A stretch of 64,000 bases of DNA from Balanoglossus misakiensis (GCA_040954595.2 CM082579.2:13206001-13270000), one strand, 5' to 3'. Shown: positions 11,190-23,353, counted from the stretch's first letter. Made by a program: numbers and translations. Notes: generated from the letters alone by a model not told the origin.

Positions 11190-12074
11190 CAAGACTACAA
11201 CAAAGCAAGAAAAGGGTCAAGCGTCGTCAAAGAAAACGTAAAAAATCCAGCATGGGTGGTAAAAGTTATTGGTATAAAACGAATAGGGCCTTCTAGAAAT
11301 GACGTCTCAGACCCGCAAATGCCACCAGAACACAAAACTTATGTACAGTATAAGCCGGTTGTTGTATGGAGCAGCAATAATCTGCGGTTGGGCCGTCGTA
11401 GATTTTCGTTGGTGGTGAAAATAAAATAAAAAACGCGATCAAGGCTCAATTTTATTCCGGATCACATGCGGTTACGGCCAGAAGAGAGCATCAAAGTCTT
11501 CAAATGACCATGTGGTGGCGCACTTTTTTCGATTGGCTGTATTTCAATTTGTCCGTGGTAAATTTAATTTTTGCAGGTGACTGGCACGGAAACTCTTAGC
11601 AAGGTTGAGGTAGGATGAAAAAATGCCCCATTGACTCATTTTGGCTATTTTAAAATATGCAGTTTCATGGGGATGGACTACTCGACTATCCCAGAGGGGT
11701 ATGGAAAATTGAGACTAGGGTGGACTTTTTACCAGATGTCTCCGTAAAATAGACTTTTATTTCATATCCCAAAAATGAGGTGATGTTCTCACCTGCTTTT
11801 CCCCCGACGATTTTTTCATGTCTTCTTGAGATCAAAACACTACATGAAACACTACATATACATTTTGTGAGTTGTCTTTTTTCGTTTTATGTTGGCATTA
11901 ATTCAATCAGAATTTTTAATTCCTGTATTGTAAAAAGCTTGGGTTTTATGTTTCAGTTGCAGAGTGCTTAAATTTGGACAATATGCTCGACTTGCGTGGC
12001 AATTCTGCAAATATATTTGAATTATTCTTTGGGATCCCCATCTATATTGTGTAATGCAATGAGTTGCGACCGTC
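11190..12074. other. No gene recognised
   Basis: AT-rich sequence with short ORFs only. I see no terminal repeats, RNA genes or tandem arrays here. Confidence 0.55.
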
Positions 12075-13667
12075 ATTGGTTTGGACATGAGTTTGTTGTT
12101 TGCTGTTTGGTTGGTCATGGAGCAACAGTCATGGAGCAACACGTAACATTGCCTGGGGTGTTCAATTCTGTAAATGGCATGAGATAGTTGCATGTACCCG
12201 AGTCTAGTGAAACATCGTTTTTGGCGATGTGGATTTCATTATTGCGTGACTGTGCGGTGGGTCTCGATTCGTTCCTGTCAGACAGCCCAACAAGGACATA
12301 CGCTTGACGTGCCTTAAAGGTATACGGTAACCTATGCAAATTTAGCTACAGTTACCATGGCAAATTGAGATACAGCCAATCACAAATATTCAGGAGGTGG
12401 CACACGCGACAATAAGAGCGCCACCATTTGTTCTTTAGAACACTAGGATACGCAAGCCATTTATGGACATATGCAAATTGGAGGTGATCGGCTGAAAATA
12501 CTCCCATTGCGCATTGCTTATAGATATTTTAGGTCGACCCCGGTGTAGTCTACTCCAATAGAAATGAAGAAAGTAAATATAAGATTACCGCCCGAAGTCT
12601 CAAACGTGAAAGCTATTTCAGTGGCACTACAGTGGATAAACATTTAATCCGTGTATACTTCATGAAACTGAATCAGATAACTTTTATTCAAACCAAATAA
12701 ATGAAACATATGAAGAGAGGCCTATCTTGATTAAACACATAAATCTGATATTTTATCATATTAGGTAACTCAATATTTTACACTTGACGTATTTTACCAA
12801 TAACACAATGTTTCAGCGAACCCGTCAGGAGCAACTTTAGCAGAATACATTTCCTTGATTTACGTTACATGGTTTAATTCGAGAGACATTTCTCAATAAA
12901 ATCAAAAGTCACAGTTCATATTTTTTATAGAAACGGTCCAATTTGTCGAGTGCGCACTGACAAGACATGCATCGTGCATAGACCACTACGCGGATAGGGT
13001 ATCTGCAATGCATGATGGTATAATTTGCGTTCAACATAGCGTCTACTGCATGGCTAATGCACTCGCTCAGAACGCAAACTATCCCACAACACCCTGTGTT
13101 ATGCTATCCGCGAAGTGGTCCATGGCAGTGACAACAATTCCTATAGAGCAGTTAAGAAATAAACCGGCCGGCCGTAAATTCATTGGCTGTATTTTTTGTA
13201 TTTATTTGATTTGAAAGGTCGCGTTTTCCCTGTTGCATGCGATTAGTTCAGGGCCAGTTTCAGCAGTGCTCTATTGAGTACTTTCGTTTCGATGGATTGA
13301 GCTCTCGTCCAATCAGAATGGCGGATGGTAGCATGATCTGACATATTGCGTATTGCAATAGGCCTTCCCCAGATAGGTCAGAACGGAGAGGTCATTCCCC
13401 TGAGCTTCTTTGTCTTTTCTATTATTTTTTGACAAATGCGGATTGACGTTCCGTTTCTACATGGCCATGACTGATATTTATTTACGTTTCATAGCGTAAG
13501 CGCTTGCTATTCGTTTCGCAATTGTTTTCGTAGTACAAACAAATTGAAGAAGACGAAATATATTATCTATGTCCCTAATGAGATAATCGGGGTTACATAA
13601 TCGCACTTCCAAAGAACGCCGTGACAGAATTCATCAGTTGGCGAGGCGCATTCTCCACCCGCACACA
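12075..13667. repeat. First copy of a 1.6-kb tandem duplication
   Basis: The segment from ATTGGTTTGGACATGAG to CCACCCGCACACA is repeated head-to-tail immediately downstream. The copies differ by scattered substitutions and a few indels; for example copy 2 has about 45 extra bases near 14090. No gene was recognised, and the shared 74- and 68-codon frames are accidental. Each copy holds a foldback of 140 bp. Confidence 0.9.
12981..13120. repeat. 140-bp foldback (copy 1)
   Basis: Outer arms are GACCACTACGCGGATAG and its near-complement CTATCCGCGAAGTGGTC. A nested inner stem pairs TTGCGTTC with GAACGCAA. This fits a small MITE. The flanks show no certain target duplication. Confidence 0.65.
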
Positions 13668-15303
13668 ATTGGTTTGGACATGAGTTTGTTGTTTGCTGTT
13701 TGGTTGGTCATGGAGCAACAGTCATGGAGCAACACGTAACATTGCCTGGGGTGTTCAATTCTGTAAATGCCATGAGATAGTTGCATGTACCCGAGTCTAG
13801 TGAAACATCGTTTTTGGCGATGTGGATTTCATTATTGCGTGACTGTGCGGTGGGTCTCGATTCGTTCCTGTCAGACAGCCCAACAAGGACATACGCTTGA
13901 CGTGCCTTAAAGGTATACGGTAACCTATGCAAATTTAGCTACTGTTACCATGGCAAATTGAGATACAGCCAATCACAGATATTCAGAAGGTGGCACACGC
14001 GACAATAAGAGCGCCACCATTTGTTCTTTAGAACACTAGGATACGCAAGTTTAGCCATTTATGGACATATGCAAATTGGAGGGGATCGTGTATTAAGTTG
14101 TAGACTTTGTCCGACATCGTCCGGTCATCACGGCTGAAATACTCCCTTTGCGCATTGCTTATAGATATTTTAGGTCGACCCCGGTGTAGTCTACTCCAAT
14201 AGAAATGAAGAAAGTAAATATAAGATTACCGCCCGAAGTCTCAAACGTGAAAGCCATTTCAGTGGCACTACAGTGGATAAACATTTAATCCGTGTATACT
14301 TCATGAAACTGAATCAGATAACTTTTATTCAAACAAAATAAATGAAACATATGAAGAGAGGCCTATCTTGATTAAACAATAAATCTGATATTTTATCATA
14401 TTAGGTAACTCAATATTTTACACTTGACGTATTTTACCAATAACACAATGTTTCAGCGAACCCGTCAGGAGCAACTTTAGCAGAATACATTTCCTTGATT
14501 TACGTTACATGGTCTTAATTCGAGAGACATTTCTCAATAAAATCAAAAGTCACAGTTCATATTTTTTATAGAAACGGTCCAATTTGTCGAGTGCGCACTG
14601 ACAAGACATGCATCGTGCATAGACCACTACGCGGATAGGGTATCTGCAATGCATGATGGTATAATTTGCGTTCAACATAGCGTCTACTGCATGGCTAATG
14701 CACGTGCTCAGAACGCAAACTATCCCACAACACCCTGTGTTATGCTATCCGCGAAGTGGTCCATGGCAGTGACAACAATTCCTATAGCGCAGTTAAGAAA
14801 TAAACCGGCCGGCCGTAAATTCATTGGCTGTATTTTTTGTATTTATTTGATTTGAAAGGTCGCGTTTTCCCTGTTGCATGCGATTAGTTCAGGGCCAGTT
14901 TCAGCAGTGCTCTATTGAGTACTTTCGTATCGATGGATTGAGCTCTCGTCCAATCAGAATGGCGGATGGTAGCATGATCTGACATATTGCGTATTGCAAT
15001 AGGCCTTCCCCAGATAGGTGAGAACGGAGAGGTCATTCCCCTCAGCTTCTTTGTCTTTTCTCTTATTTTTTGACAAATGCGGATTGACGTTCCGTTTCTA
15101 CATGGCCATGACTGATATTTATTTACGTTTCATAGCGTAAGCGCTTGCTATTCGTTTCGCAATTGTTTTCGTAGTACAAACAAATTGAAGAAGACGAAAT
15201 ATATTATCTATGTCCCTATGTGGGGTTACATAATCGCACTTCCAAAGAACGCCGTGACAGAGAATTCATCAGTTGGCGAGGCGCATTCTCCACCCGCACA
15301 CAA
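13668..15303. repeat. Second copy of the 1.6-kb tandem duplication
   Basis: Head-to-tail partner of 12075-13667. It is slightly longer and diverges into unique sequence after CCACCCGCACACA at about 15302. The high similarity suggests a fairly recent duplication, although an assembly duplication cannot be excluded from sequence alone. Confidence 0.9.
14622..14761. repeat. 140-bp foldback (copy 2)
   Basis: Same foldback as at 12981, carried along by the 1.6-kb duplication. The stems are preserved, with minor loop substitutions. Confidence 0.65.
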
Positions 15304-15450
15304 ACGTTGCACTGCATACTTTGACTAATTAGAATGCGAAAGCAAGATTCTGATTGAGTAGTAACTAATTTGCATAATTGACGAGCAGGTGCTGCCTCGT
15401 TCTCGTACCGCTGACCGTTGCATTTGAAAAATCATTGCAGCTTCGACGTT

Positions 15451-15489
15451 CATCAAGCATGGAGGTCCCGGTCGCCTCCATGCTTGATG
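15451..15489. repeat. Perfect 15-bp hairpin
   Basis: CATCAAGCATGGAGG (15451-15465) and CCTCCATGCTTGATG (15475-15489) are exact complements around a 9-base loop. CGAC/GTCG extends the stem after a small bulge. A GTAAGC donor-like site follows at 15504. Confidence 0.75.
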
Positions 15490-15747
15490 ATGTCGTTTCT
15501 CTGGTAAGCATGGCATTTAATGTTATTTTACAAGTACATGTACACTCCTTCTTGCAAAAACTGGTAGTGGTAGGGCGACAGTGTCTTCCCAACATCGAAA
15601 TTCTGACTTTGGGAAGGTTACAGCGCCGAACAGTAAACTCACAGTCGCATGGAATTCATGCGTTGTTTTACACCGTGCGAGTAAATTGTACGTCGTTCGT
15701 GGCCTCGAGTCAGCTTTGTCATTGTGGGGCAGGTGTTACCGTAACAC

Positions 15748-16162
15748 CACAGGGGGCTCTCCCTCCGCAATTTTATTGTGTGTTTGTTTGTTGTTGTTGT
15801 TGATTGGCATTATAAACAAATACATATTTCTTTGTCAATAAATATGGTTTGTTGACATGTAAGGGTTAGGTTATTAGGGTATATTTGACAGGTTATGGTA
15901 TATTCAACTGTTAGTATTAGTGTTGGCATTTTTGCGATCCACGGCCAGCATTACCCTCTCTTCGTGGCTTAGTGATGCCCGGGGCCGTGGATCGAAAAAA
16001 GTGCCAACACCAATGCTAACCGTTGAATATTCCCTAACACTTACATGTCAACAAACCATATTTATTAATAAAGAAATATGTATTTGTTTATAATGCCAAT
16101 CATCAACAACAACAAAACAACAACAAACAAACAATAAAATCGCGGAGGGAGAGCCCCCTGTG
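15748..16162. mobile_element. 415-bp foldback DNA element with long inverted arms
   Basis: Termini CACAGGGGGCTCTCCC and their complement bound arms of about 199 bp (15748-15946) and 180 bp (15983-16162), joined by a short centre. The left arm has about 20 extra bases. A 7-bp direct repeat GTAACAC flanks the element at 15741-15747 and 16163-16169, as expected of a target-site duplication. There is no coding capacity. A CACAG start with a 7-bp duplication does not settle the superfamily. Confidence 0.8.
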
Positions 16163-16365
16163 GTAACACACTACAGTATAACTTTTAAGGCAAAGCGATA
16201 GCGAATAAACTGACCAGAATTAGTTTTGTTGTTGGGGAGATTTTTGGCACCATCGAGACTGTTATAAGCTACCAGTGTCAGCTATGGCATAGCTGTTAAC
16301 ACGCAGCCCTGCCACGCAGAGCTACTATGACTGGTTACTAACTTCTATGTCTATTTGATTCACAG

Positions 16366-16440
16366 ATGCTGCCTGAAAATGTCTGCGTTTCAACTAGGGA
16401 TTCTCTTCCTCGTCCGAGGCGAGTTTAAGACCGCTCAATG
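16366..16440 (+). other. Exon-like cassette 1 of module A1
   Basis: A 75-bp stretch is bounded by TTTGATTCACAG upstream and GTAATC downstream, resembling splice acceptor and donor. One forward frame is open across it (1 base, 24 codons, 2 bases), and its phase matches the next cassette at 17004. The peptide has a hydrophobic patch (FQLGILFLV) but matches no family I know. It could be an exon of a decayed or non-coding gene. Confidence 0.3.
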
Positions 16441-17003
16441 GTAATCATGACTTGCTATATATTTGCTTTTATCACGCGTTGCAAACGGTACAATAGGAAG
16501 CAATGTATGTCTACGAACTAATTTACACATTCCAGCTTTCAATACTTGTTTTTTCCCCTTCGAATTCTGGCCTTGATTGCCTGTGATATGGTAGTGATGA
16601 CATGAATTAAATGGACAACTCACAAGTTCAAATCTTCACATGGAGCATAGAATACATTTGGATGCATTTCTTTAAACATATAGCTAAAATTACTCCCATA
16701 CCAATACACAGGGAGATACTGTAGCTTTGGCTGAACATGCGCTAGTCCAACACCATGCTTAATCAAACTGGCTAAGAAGTCTATTATCATATTAGACTTA
16801 TGAAGGACAGTAATGAGTAATGTTGTTTAAAGTGACAAAAACAATAATTTAGGTCAGAAAGAAAAATGTAAATCATGACACAAACAGGCTGGATATTTTT
16901 TCTGACCTATATTATACCATGTTTTGCATATTTAGTATTGCCCACATAATTCTAAAGCAAGGTTGATTGGTTACTTATTAATATGCATATATTTGATTCA
17001 CAG

Positions 17004-17076
17004 TCTTAAACACAGCATTTCAACGTATGCCGGAGGAGGGAGAGAATACCTAGGCCTGATCCAAGACCGCTTTCCG
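17004..17076 (+). other. Exon-like cassette 2 of module A1
   Basis: A 73-bp stretch between ATTTGATTCACAG and GTAAGC. The frame compatible with cassette 1 is open (1 base plus 24 codons) and contains YAGGGREYLG. Function unknown. Confidence 0.3.
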
Positions 17077-19270
17077 GTAAGCACAACTTGCTGTATACAT
17101 GCTCCATAGCTTGTTTGTAAAGGCTACCTTTTCCCATCAAACAGTGAAGTCGCCCTTTCAAAATTATGGTGGTGGCAAGCCACAACTGGTTATCATGAAG
17201 AGTTGGACACCACTAATAATCATTTTAATATTTTCCAATGGGTAACCTTTATGTAACACTATCCTCAACAATTTCAGTCAACAAGATTTATATTTCGCTG
17301 TATAGCAAGGCCGAACAAATATGACTGATTGATAGGGATTTATCTGAAAATATGACAAAATCAACAAATACAGAATAATAAGTCACCAAACATGTATCAT
17401 GTTTTATTCGAGGGAACATGAGCAGGGTCCCATAAACCTGCCAACCCATGCTACCCATGACTTTACAAATGTTTCCGTCATACTATGCAGAAAATTCTGG
17501 CTGCTTTAAATAGGTTTTCACTTTGCGCTAGGGGGTCAAATCCCATTGCATTCTGGGCGAAAAGTTCACAACCAACTGTAGTAAGAGATAGAAGAAATGA
17601 TATGTTTACTGTATTTCATGACTTCCTTTGGTCAAACATGTCTGTCTCTGTAGTTAGCATATTAAACCCATTAAACTGTTTTTCACATTTTGTTATTTTT
17701 TCTGTTAAAAAGTTCCAGAATGACCCATCATCACTTTAGCATATGAACTCCCATTTCTTTAACATGGCAAAAATCGGCCATCTTGAAATTGTCGACCGTA
17801 TGAGATTTTCATCACTCACTTAGGGTAGCTTAAAACATATTTCAGGGGAGAATTGTATAGGCATGACTTGGTCTGTAAATTTGATGAAATACCTACCTGC
17901 AAATTGTTCACAAGCAGCTGACTGTACTGAAAGACTGGAAGTGTTGTGTACTTATTATACATATTCAATATTTGTAATTAGACCATGTCATGTATATCTT
18001 GGGGATTGCTCGATCCCAATATCTCTGCTGGTACAATATCCTTTTAACTTGTACATTAATATGGTAGTGATTGTAAGTTTGTGTGCAGCATTTGTAAATT
18101 ATTTTCAATTTATAAATTATTTCTAAGTTTCTTCATTCTCAAATTGCTTGCCCAACTGCATTAAAATTTAAATTTTGGTATGATTTTGAGTAGGCTTTCT
18201 GTTTCAAATTTATTTTCTACACTTTTTGAATTTTTTTGGTAAAATGATTTTCAATGGAAAATCTGATTTCCCTGTAATTCGGTTGACAGGATTTTCACCA
18301 GATCTCTAAATCATGAAGTACATGTATCAGAATTGCATCGCCCCCTCCCCCCCAAAAAAAATTCTAGTCACCCTTGGCATGTAGTATTAGTGGAGCGGCC
18401 AAACCCCAATTTTCATCGCGATTGTGCATTTTGTGATAAAAACACCAAACTTGGCTCAGATGTGTGTTACTGTGTACTAAGCAAATTCAGATAGCGAGCC
18501 ACTTAATATCTGTTAACGGGTAGCCATGGCAACCATTTTTCAAAATGGCCGCCACTACATTAATCTTTCACACAAAATAACGACTAAAGAACACCAAGGT
18601 ACTTTCAGATTATGATATTTGAAACCAGAAAGTATAGAAAGGGTATTTGTGGTCACCGAAATAGTTCTGAATATAGAATAAAGGATAAAACACAGTTTAA
18701 CGTCTACAGTACAGCGGCATAACAAATCGATTGTGCATTTTGTGATACAAGCACCAAACTTGGCTATGTGCATTAATGTGTACTAAACAAATTCAGATAG
18801 TGAGCCACAATATCTGTTGATGAGTTTCCATGGCAACTATTTTTTCATTTTTTCAAAATGGCCGCCAATACAGATAATCTCACCCACAAAATAACAATTA
18901 TAAAACTCCAAAATAAATTCATATTACAAAATTTGAAACAAGAAACTGCTCAAAGAGTAATTTCTAAAATTTTTATCATCACTAAACTAGTTAAAGGGGT
19001 AAATACAGGATCGAGATTCAGTCGCTAAAGAAATTCAAGTTTGGTAATAACCACGATTACAACAAACTTAGTTAAAACACTGTATAACCATAGATATATT
19101 ATAATAGTGACCTGGCATAAACAACATTTTCATAAAATTTGGGCATTTTGTGATAAAAGTTTAACAGGTAAACCTCAGTTGATTCGTTATTTTCCCCATT
19201 AAAATATCTTTCATGAACAAAATTCCAAATTTAGTCAACCCAGGAAAAAACGGCATCTTGTTTCTCAACC

Positions 19271-19504
19271 TTATAAATTGATCTGACCAGTTTGAATCAG
19301 TGCAGAATCTAGCTTTTCTATTTTATCTTCATCAAATGATTCATGCAAATAAAGAATCACTTCCCCATAAAATGATGGCAGAAAGCCAGTATCATGACAG
19401 TCGATTGGTTTGTTAAAGTTACTATAGAAACTAACTATGTCTAGGTTGTATGTACATAGATAGATGTTAGGAATCAAAATCAAAATCTGTTTCAAACTTT
19501 TCAT
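19271..19504 (-). pseudogene. Possible decayed ORF inside the long-TIR element
   Basis: A 77-codon minus-strand frame has ordinary protein-like composition (for example LPSFYGEVILYLHESFDED near its C-terminal end) and stays open about 20 codons upstream of its ATG. A neighbouring frame at about 19467-19570 is also protein-like and ends FETDFDFDS before a stop. Because the two overlap, at most one can be real. No family was recognised. This is possibly a remnant of the element's own gene. Confidence 0.2.
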
Positions 19505-19989
19505 CCAATACTTGTCCTTCGGAAAGCGTTTTGATGAAGTCGCTTGAAGTGCTTTGTATTGCTCATGTTATCGATAATTTTAATCGCACCTTGATGATAG
19601 TCAGCAGTTCTATTTTGACATGTTATTTTGTGTTTTTTGAACCCCCAAAATCAAAGAATAAAATGATAAAGTGAAAATAAGCTTCAAAACACCAAAAGTC
19701 TTCAGGATCACAGCTTTTCTGTAAAGAGTAAGATTTCGCTTACTTCATGCTATTAAATGAAATGAAGTTTTCCTAATATCTCTTGCAAAGTCGGATCTTT
19801 ACACATTGAGATATTAGAATGAAAGTACATTCCAAGTGACTTGTTGGGAGCATTGGGCCACCTAATCCCAGAAAATTGCAATAATACCTGTTTTTCCATT
19901 TACCAATCTAAAGGCCAACTGCTTGTATCTTTAGTTGGGTTTTTATAATTAACACACATTTTTGACAATATTTATGGCATGATGAACAC

Positions 19990-20616
19990 TACCGTAGTTT
20001 GCCGGGTAAGAGCCCCGGGTGCTGGGCCAACAGATTAGCGAAAAAACAGGGGGGGGGGGGGCTTTAGCCCGGATATGGCCTCGAGATTTATGCAAATGAG
20101 GGATGGCCACCTCGACTTTTATGCAAATTTTTGAGTGGTTCATTCTCCGAGTCCAAGTCGGGATCTTCCAATGTTGGGTGTTTCGCGTCGAGGACGGACT
20201 GAAGCAGCTCCACGCGGCCGCTTTGGAAAGCTCCCCGGTGACCTCACACGCGGCAGCGCGTCCATCTACGTGATCGTTGAATTCGAGGCACGGTCCCGAG
20301 GGACCTGTCTGAGGTCATGTTTTCTAGAGCGGCTATATATAACTCAGCGTGGCCAGTCGGGCGCGGTGGGTACGATAATCAGCGCGAAAGTAAATCATCA
20401 TACATTTTTTTTCACTTTTAGTGACTTTGGGGATGAAAATCCGCCTTTTTTGCATTGCACTTTATTAAATTTCCAAGAATTTAATGGATATTCGGCCGGG
20501 GGGGGGGGGGGGGGGGCTTTAGACCGGATATGGCCTCGATCTACAAATGGGCCCTAAAACCAGGGGGGGGGGGGGCGTTTGTCCGAGCAGGGGTTCTTAC
20601 CCGGCAAACTACGGTA
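19990..20616. mobile_element. MITE nested in the long-TIR element, GC-rich interior
   Basis: TA is followed by CCGTAGTTTGCCGGGTAAGA at the left; the right end is the complement, differing only further inside, and is followed by TA. This fits a TA-target element of Tc1/mariner type, though TA alone is weak evidence. Unlike its surroundings, the interior at about 20150-20390 is GC-rich. It contains CTATATATAA at about 20333 and two ATGCAAAT octamers at about 20092 and 20122, plus long G-runs near both ends. It may carry captured sequence. Confidence 0.72.
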
Positions 20617-21613
20617 TTCTCGACAAATAAAATAATGTTGTGTCCCCCAGTGTAATTTTTATGAGTTTGGAATCATAGACACCATTTATCTTTTGGTCAA
20701 CTCTGTTAACAGTCGCCAAAATTGCTGGAGTCGAACTGATACATGATCTAAAGTATCAAGACATATGGTCGATTATTAACATTTCAGCAATTCGACTTAA
20801 GTTTCTTTAATTTCCTATGGCATTTTGACAAACATCAACGCCCCGAAAAAACGTTGTCAACGCTGCGGTCGCGATTGTGGTCGAAACAAAGCCAACATTT
20901 TCGCATGGTTTGTTACCCGGGGTCCATTTAGATTGCATTGCGTTTGAGGCCCTATGTGTATGTCTGTCGACCAATAAACGCGACGACCGTGGACTCAGTT
21001 TGGATCAACGTCTATTTCGGGCAGTGGACTCTCAGTTGATAAGGAAATTTTACCAGTCACGAGTAAGCTAAGCCCACATCCGTGTGCAATTCGAATATAT
21101 CGGTGATCTGTTAATATGATTATCATTGGCTAAGGTGGTAAACTGTTGTGATTCATATGACGTGTAATTTATGTACTGCAAGTTAAACATCGCAATTAGC
21201 GTAATGTTTGACGATAGACAGTATGGTTTCACTTCTAGAGGAGCACCTATTAATCCGAGAACAAAGGGATTAAAAGTTGCGCCTTTAAATTGTGTTTTGA
21301 TAACTTACTTACCCCTATAAGTAGTTTAGTAACCATAATATCTTTGCAAATCATTCTTTACACAGTTCCTTGTATCAAATATAGTAATCTAAATTTATTT
21401 TGGTGTTTACAGTTGTTATTTGGTGGGTGAAATTATCTATATTGGTGGCCATTTTGAAAAATCGGTTGCCATGGAAACTCATCAACAGATATTTAGTGGC
21501 TCGCTATCTGAATTTGTTTACTTCACATTAACACACATCTGAGCCAAGTTTGGTGCTTTTATCACAAAATGCACAATCGCTATGAAAATTAGGGTTTGGC
21601 CGCTCCACTATAT

Positions 21614-23306
21614 TAGCCATTGATCTGGGAAAGTTACAAAAATGTGTTGTCCAAGCACGTTGAAGGTACAAGTGGTTTTTACACTAGCTATGAAGGCATT
21701 TTATTAAAATTATTAGGTCCCGTTTGGTATATGTATTTATACCATGGGACCTTACAGGATCAGTTGCACCTGTATGTATGGATGTCTGTATGGATGTTTG
21801 TCTGTATGTCCATCAACATCAAACATTTGGAAACTACTGGCGTGTGACCTTGATATTTAGTGTGGAGATGCAGGCAAGGCAGTAGGGGGGAGTTTGTCTA
21901 AATGAAGTTGTCATTGCCAAAATATGCAAGTAAGCTGGGAAAGTGTCAAATTTGTCAAAACTGAGGAACTCAAAAACTACTGGGTAAATTGCTTTAAAAA
22001 TTGAAAATTGATATGCATGTACCTTATAGTAACCTCACACAGCCCTTTATGTTGTCAGCTTATGTGAATTTCCAATGTTTATGCATTTTTTGTCTCCACA
22101 TTATCGGTAAAAAATCTACTTTTCTGGAATTGATCAGCTGACTTGTTTGAAATGTAGTATGAAGCTTCGCAGGTGATCTGAGTTACCATAGTTTTGATTA
22201 AAGTGTTGCAAAATATGTGTATTTTAATTGTGTAGCAATTTTTAGGTCCCATGGCATTTGGTTTGTGTATATATATATATACGATTGGGACCTTATGGAA
22301 TGACTTGCATCTGTATGTATGGATGAACGGATGAAAACTGCTGTGCATATCACTTCCATATTTAGTGTGTAGATGAAGACGGGGCTGTAGATGGGATTTT
22401 GTTCAAATGAGGTTGCCATTGCCAAAAGTATTACCTGTGAAAATGTGAAATTGGTCAAAAGTCAGAAACTCAGCAACCACTGGTCAGATTGATCTGAAAA
22501 CTTGTATGTCAATAAACCCCATACAGTCCTGTATGCTTTGAGCTAATATTATGAATTTTCTAATGTTTATTAATTTTTTGTCTTTTTCCAAATTATTGGT
22601 AAAAAAATCTTCACTTCTGAAAGCGATAGTCCGACTCCTTCGAAATTTAGTATGAAGCTTCCTATAGGTGGTCCGAGTTACCATATTTTTTGTTCAGATT
22701 GTTGTAAAATAGGCATATTTATAATTTTGAGCAATTATGCCAATTTTGGTCAGAATGCTTTGCAATTTGGTAGGCAGATTCCCAGGGGTAACCCAAGTGA
22801 GATGTCTTAAAAATCGTTAAAACTTCATCTTTGTCTTATTTGGAGATATTTTATGCAATCTTTGTCAAAAACTGTTTTCTCTGAAAACGTTCAAACCGTT
22901 GTCTGGTTGCTTTGAACTTTGGCAGGAATGTTCCTTGTAGTGATTGAAGTAAGATGGTGTACAATTATAGTGATTTTTGCATATTTGTGTTTTTGCCACT
23001 TTTGAACAAATGTGTTTTTCTTTGAAACTGCTTTTTTGATGGCTTTGAAATATGGTAGGAAAATTCCTAGGGGTAACCCAAATTTTTTTTCTGATTGCTT
23101 TAGAAGTTGGTTTACAATTTCATAACACATGTACCTGTATGTGCGACTTTTATTAAAGTCTGGTTTTTAATATTTAGGTAGTTTTGTTGTAAATTCTTTG
23201 TTTTTGGATAGCAAATCTTCTCTTGTACCAATTGCCCAGTTTCTTTGAAAGTTACTGTTAACAAGGTGAGTTGGTACACCCAACTTAGACTTTTACATCC
23301 AACTTA
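21614..23306. repeat. Module B, copy 1
   Basis: An AT-rich, internally repetitive module built from degenerate units of about 115-130 bp. A recurring core (TTTGAAATTTRGTAKG, then GTTACC or GGTAACCC) appears at about 22150, 22638, 22766, 22911 and 23043. Two GGTCCC...GGGACC hairpins lie at 21716-21751 and 22245-22292, each followed by a form of GCAYCTGTATGTATGGATG. Minus-strand ORFs of 79-89 codons are shared between copies but drift freely. I see no gene. Confidence 0.8.
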
Positions 23307-23353
23307 GAGCTACTATGACTGGTTACTAACTTCTAGGTCTATTTGATTCTCAG

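Larger units (their letters stand above)
16319..18387. repeat. Module A, copy 1
   Basis: A segment of about 2 kb starting GAGCTACTATGACTGG, repeated at 23307 and in diverged form at about 30335. It holds two exon-like cassettes and a long AT-rich remainder ending in a C-rich run. Copy 1 lacks a block of about 600 bp that copy 2 has at about 23875-24485; copy 3 shares part of that block, so copy 1 probably lost it. No full gene is recognisable. Confidence 0.85.
18388..21610. mobile_element. 3.2-kb DNA element with long terminal inverted repeats
   Basis: Termini TAGTGGAGCGGCC and GGCCGCTCCACTA begin inverted arms. The right arm is about 300 bp (21308-21610). The left end carries the same sequence twice in tandem (18388 to about 18713, and about 18714 to 19002). 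TAT flanks both sides (18385-18387 and 21611-21613). The paralogous module junction at 25728-25730 has one TAT and no insert, so this is an insertion. No intact transposase is present. A weak minus-strand coding signal lies at about 19270-19620, and a second element is nested at 19990-20616. TAGTG/CACTA ends recall CACTA-type elements in the wrong orientation, so no superfamily is assigned. Confidence 0.82.

Noticed and set aside
15378-15803. 141-codon plus-strand frame
   Set aside because: It has no ATG start, its 3' part runs into the foldback element at 15748, and it spans a donor-like GTAAGC. Only the hairpin and donor were kept as observations.
15862-15885. AGGGTTAGGTTATTAGGG resembling telomere repeats
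   Set aside because: Barely two units, and the mirrored arm of the foldback element has a diverged version, so it is part of that element.
18388-21610. CACTA/EnSpm assignment for the long-TIR element
   Set aside because: The ends read TAGTG...CACTA rather than CACTA...TAGTG and no transposase is recognisable, so the superfamily was left open.
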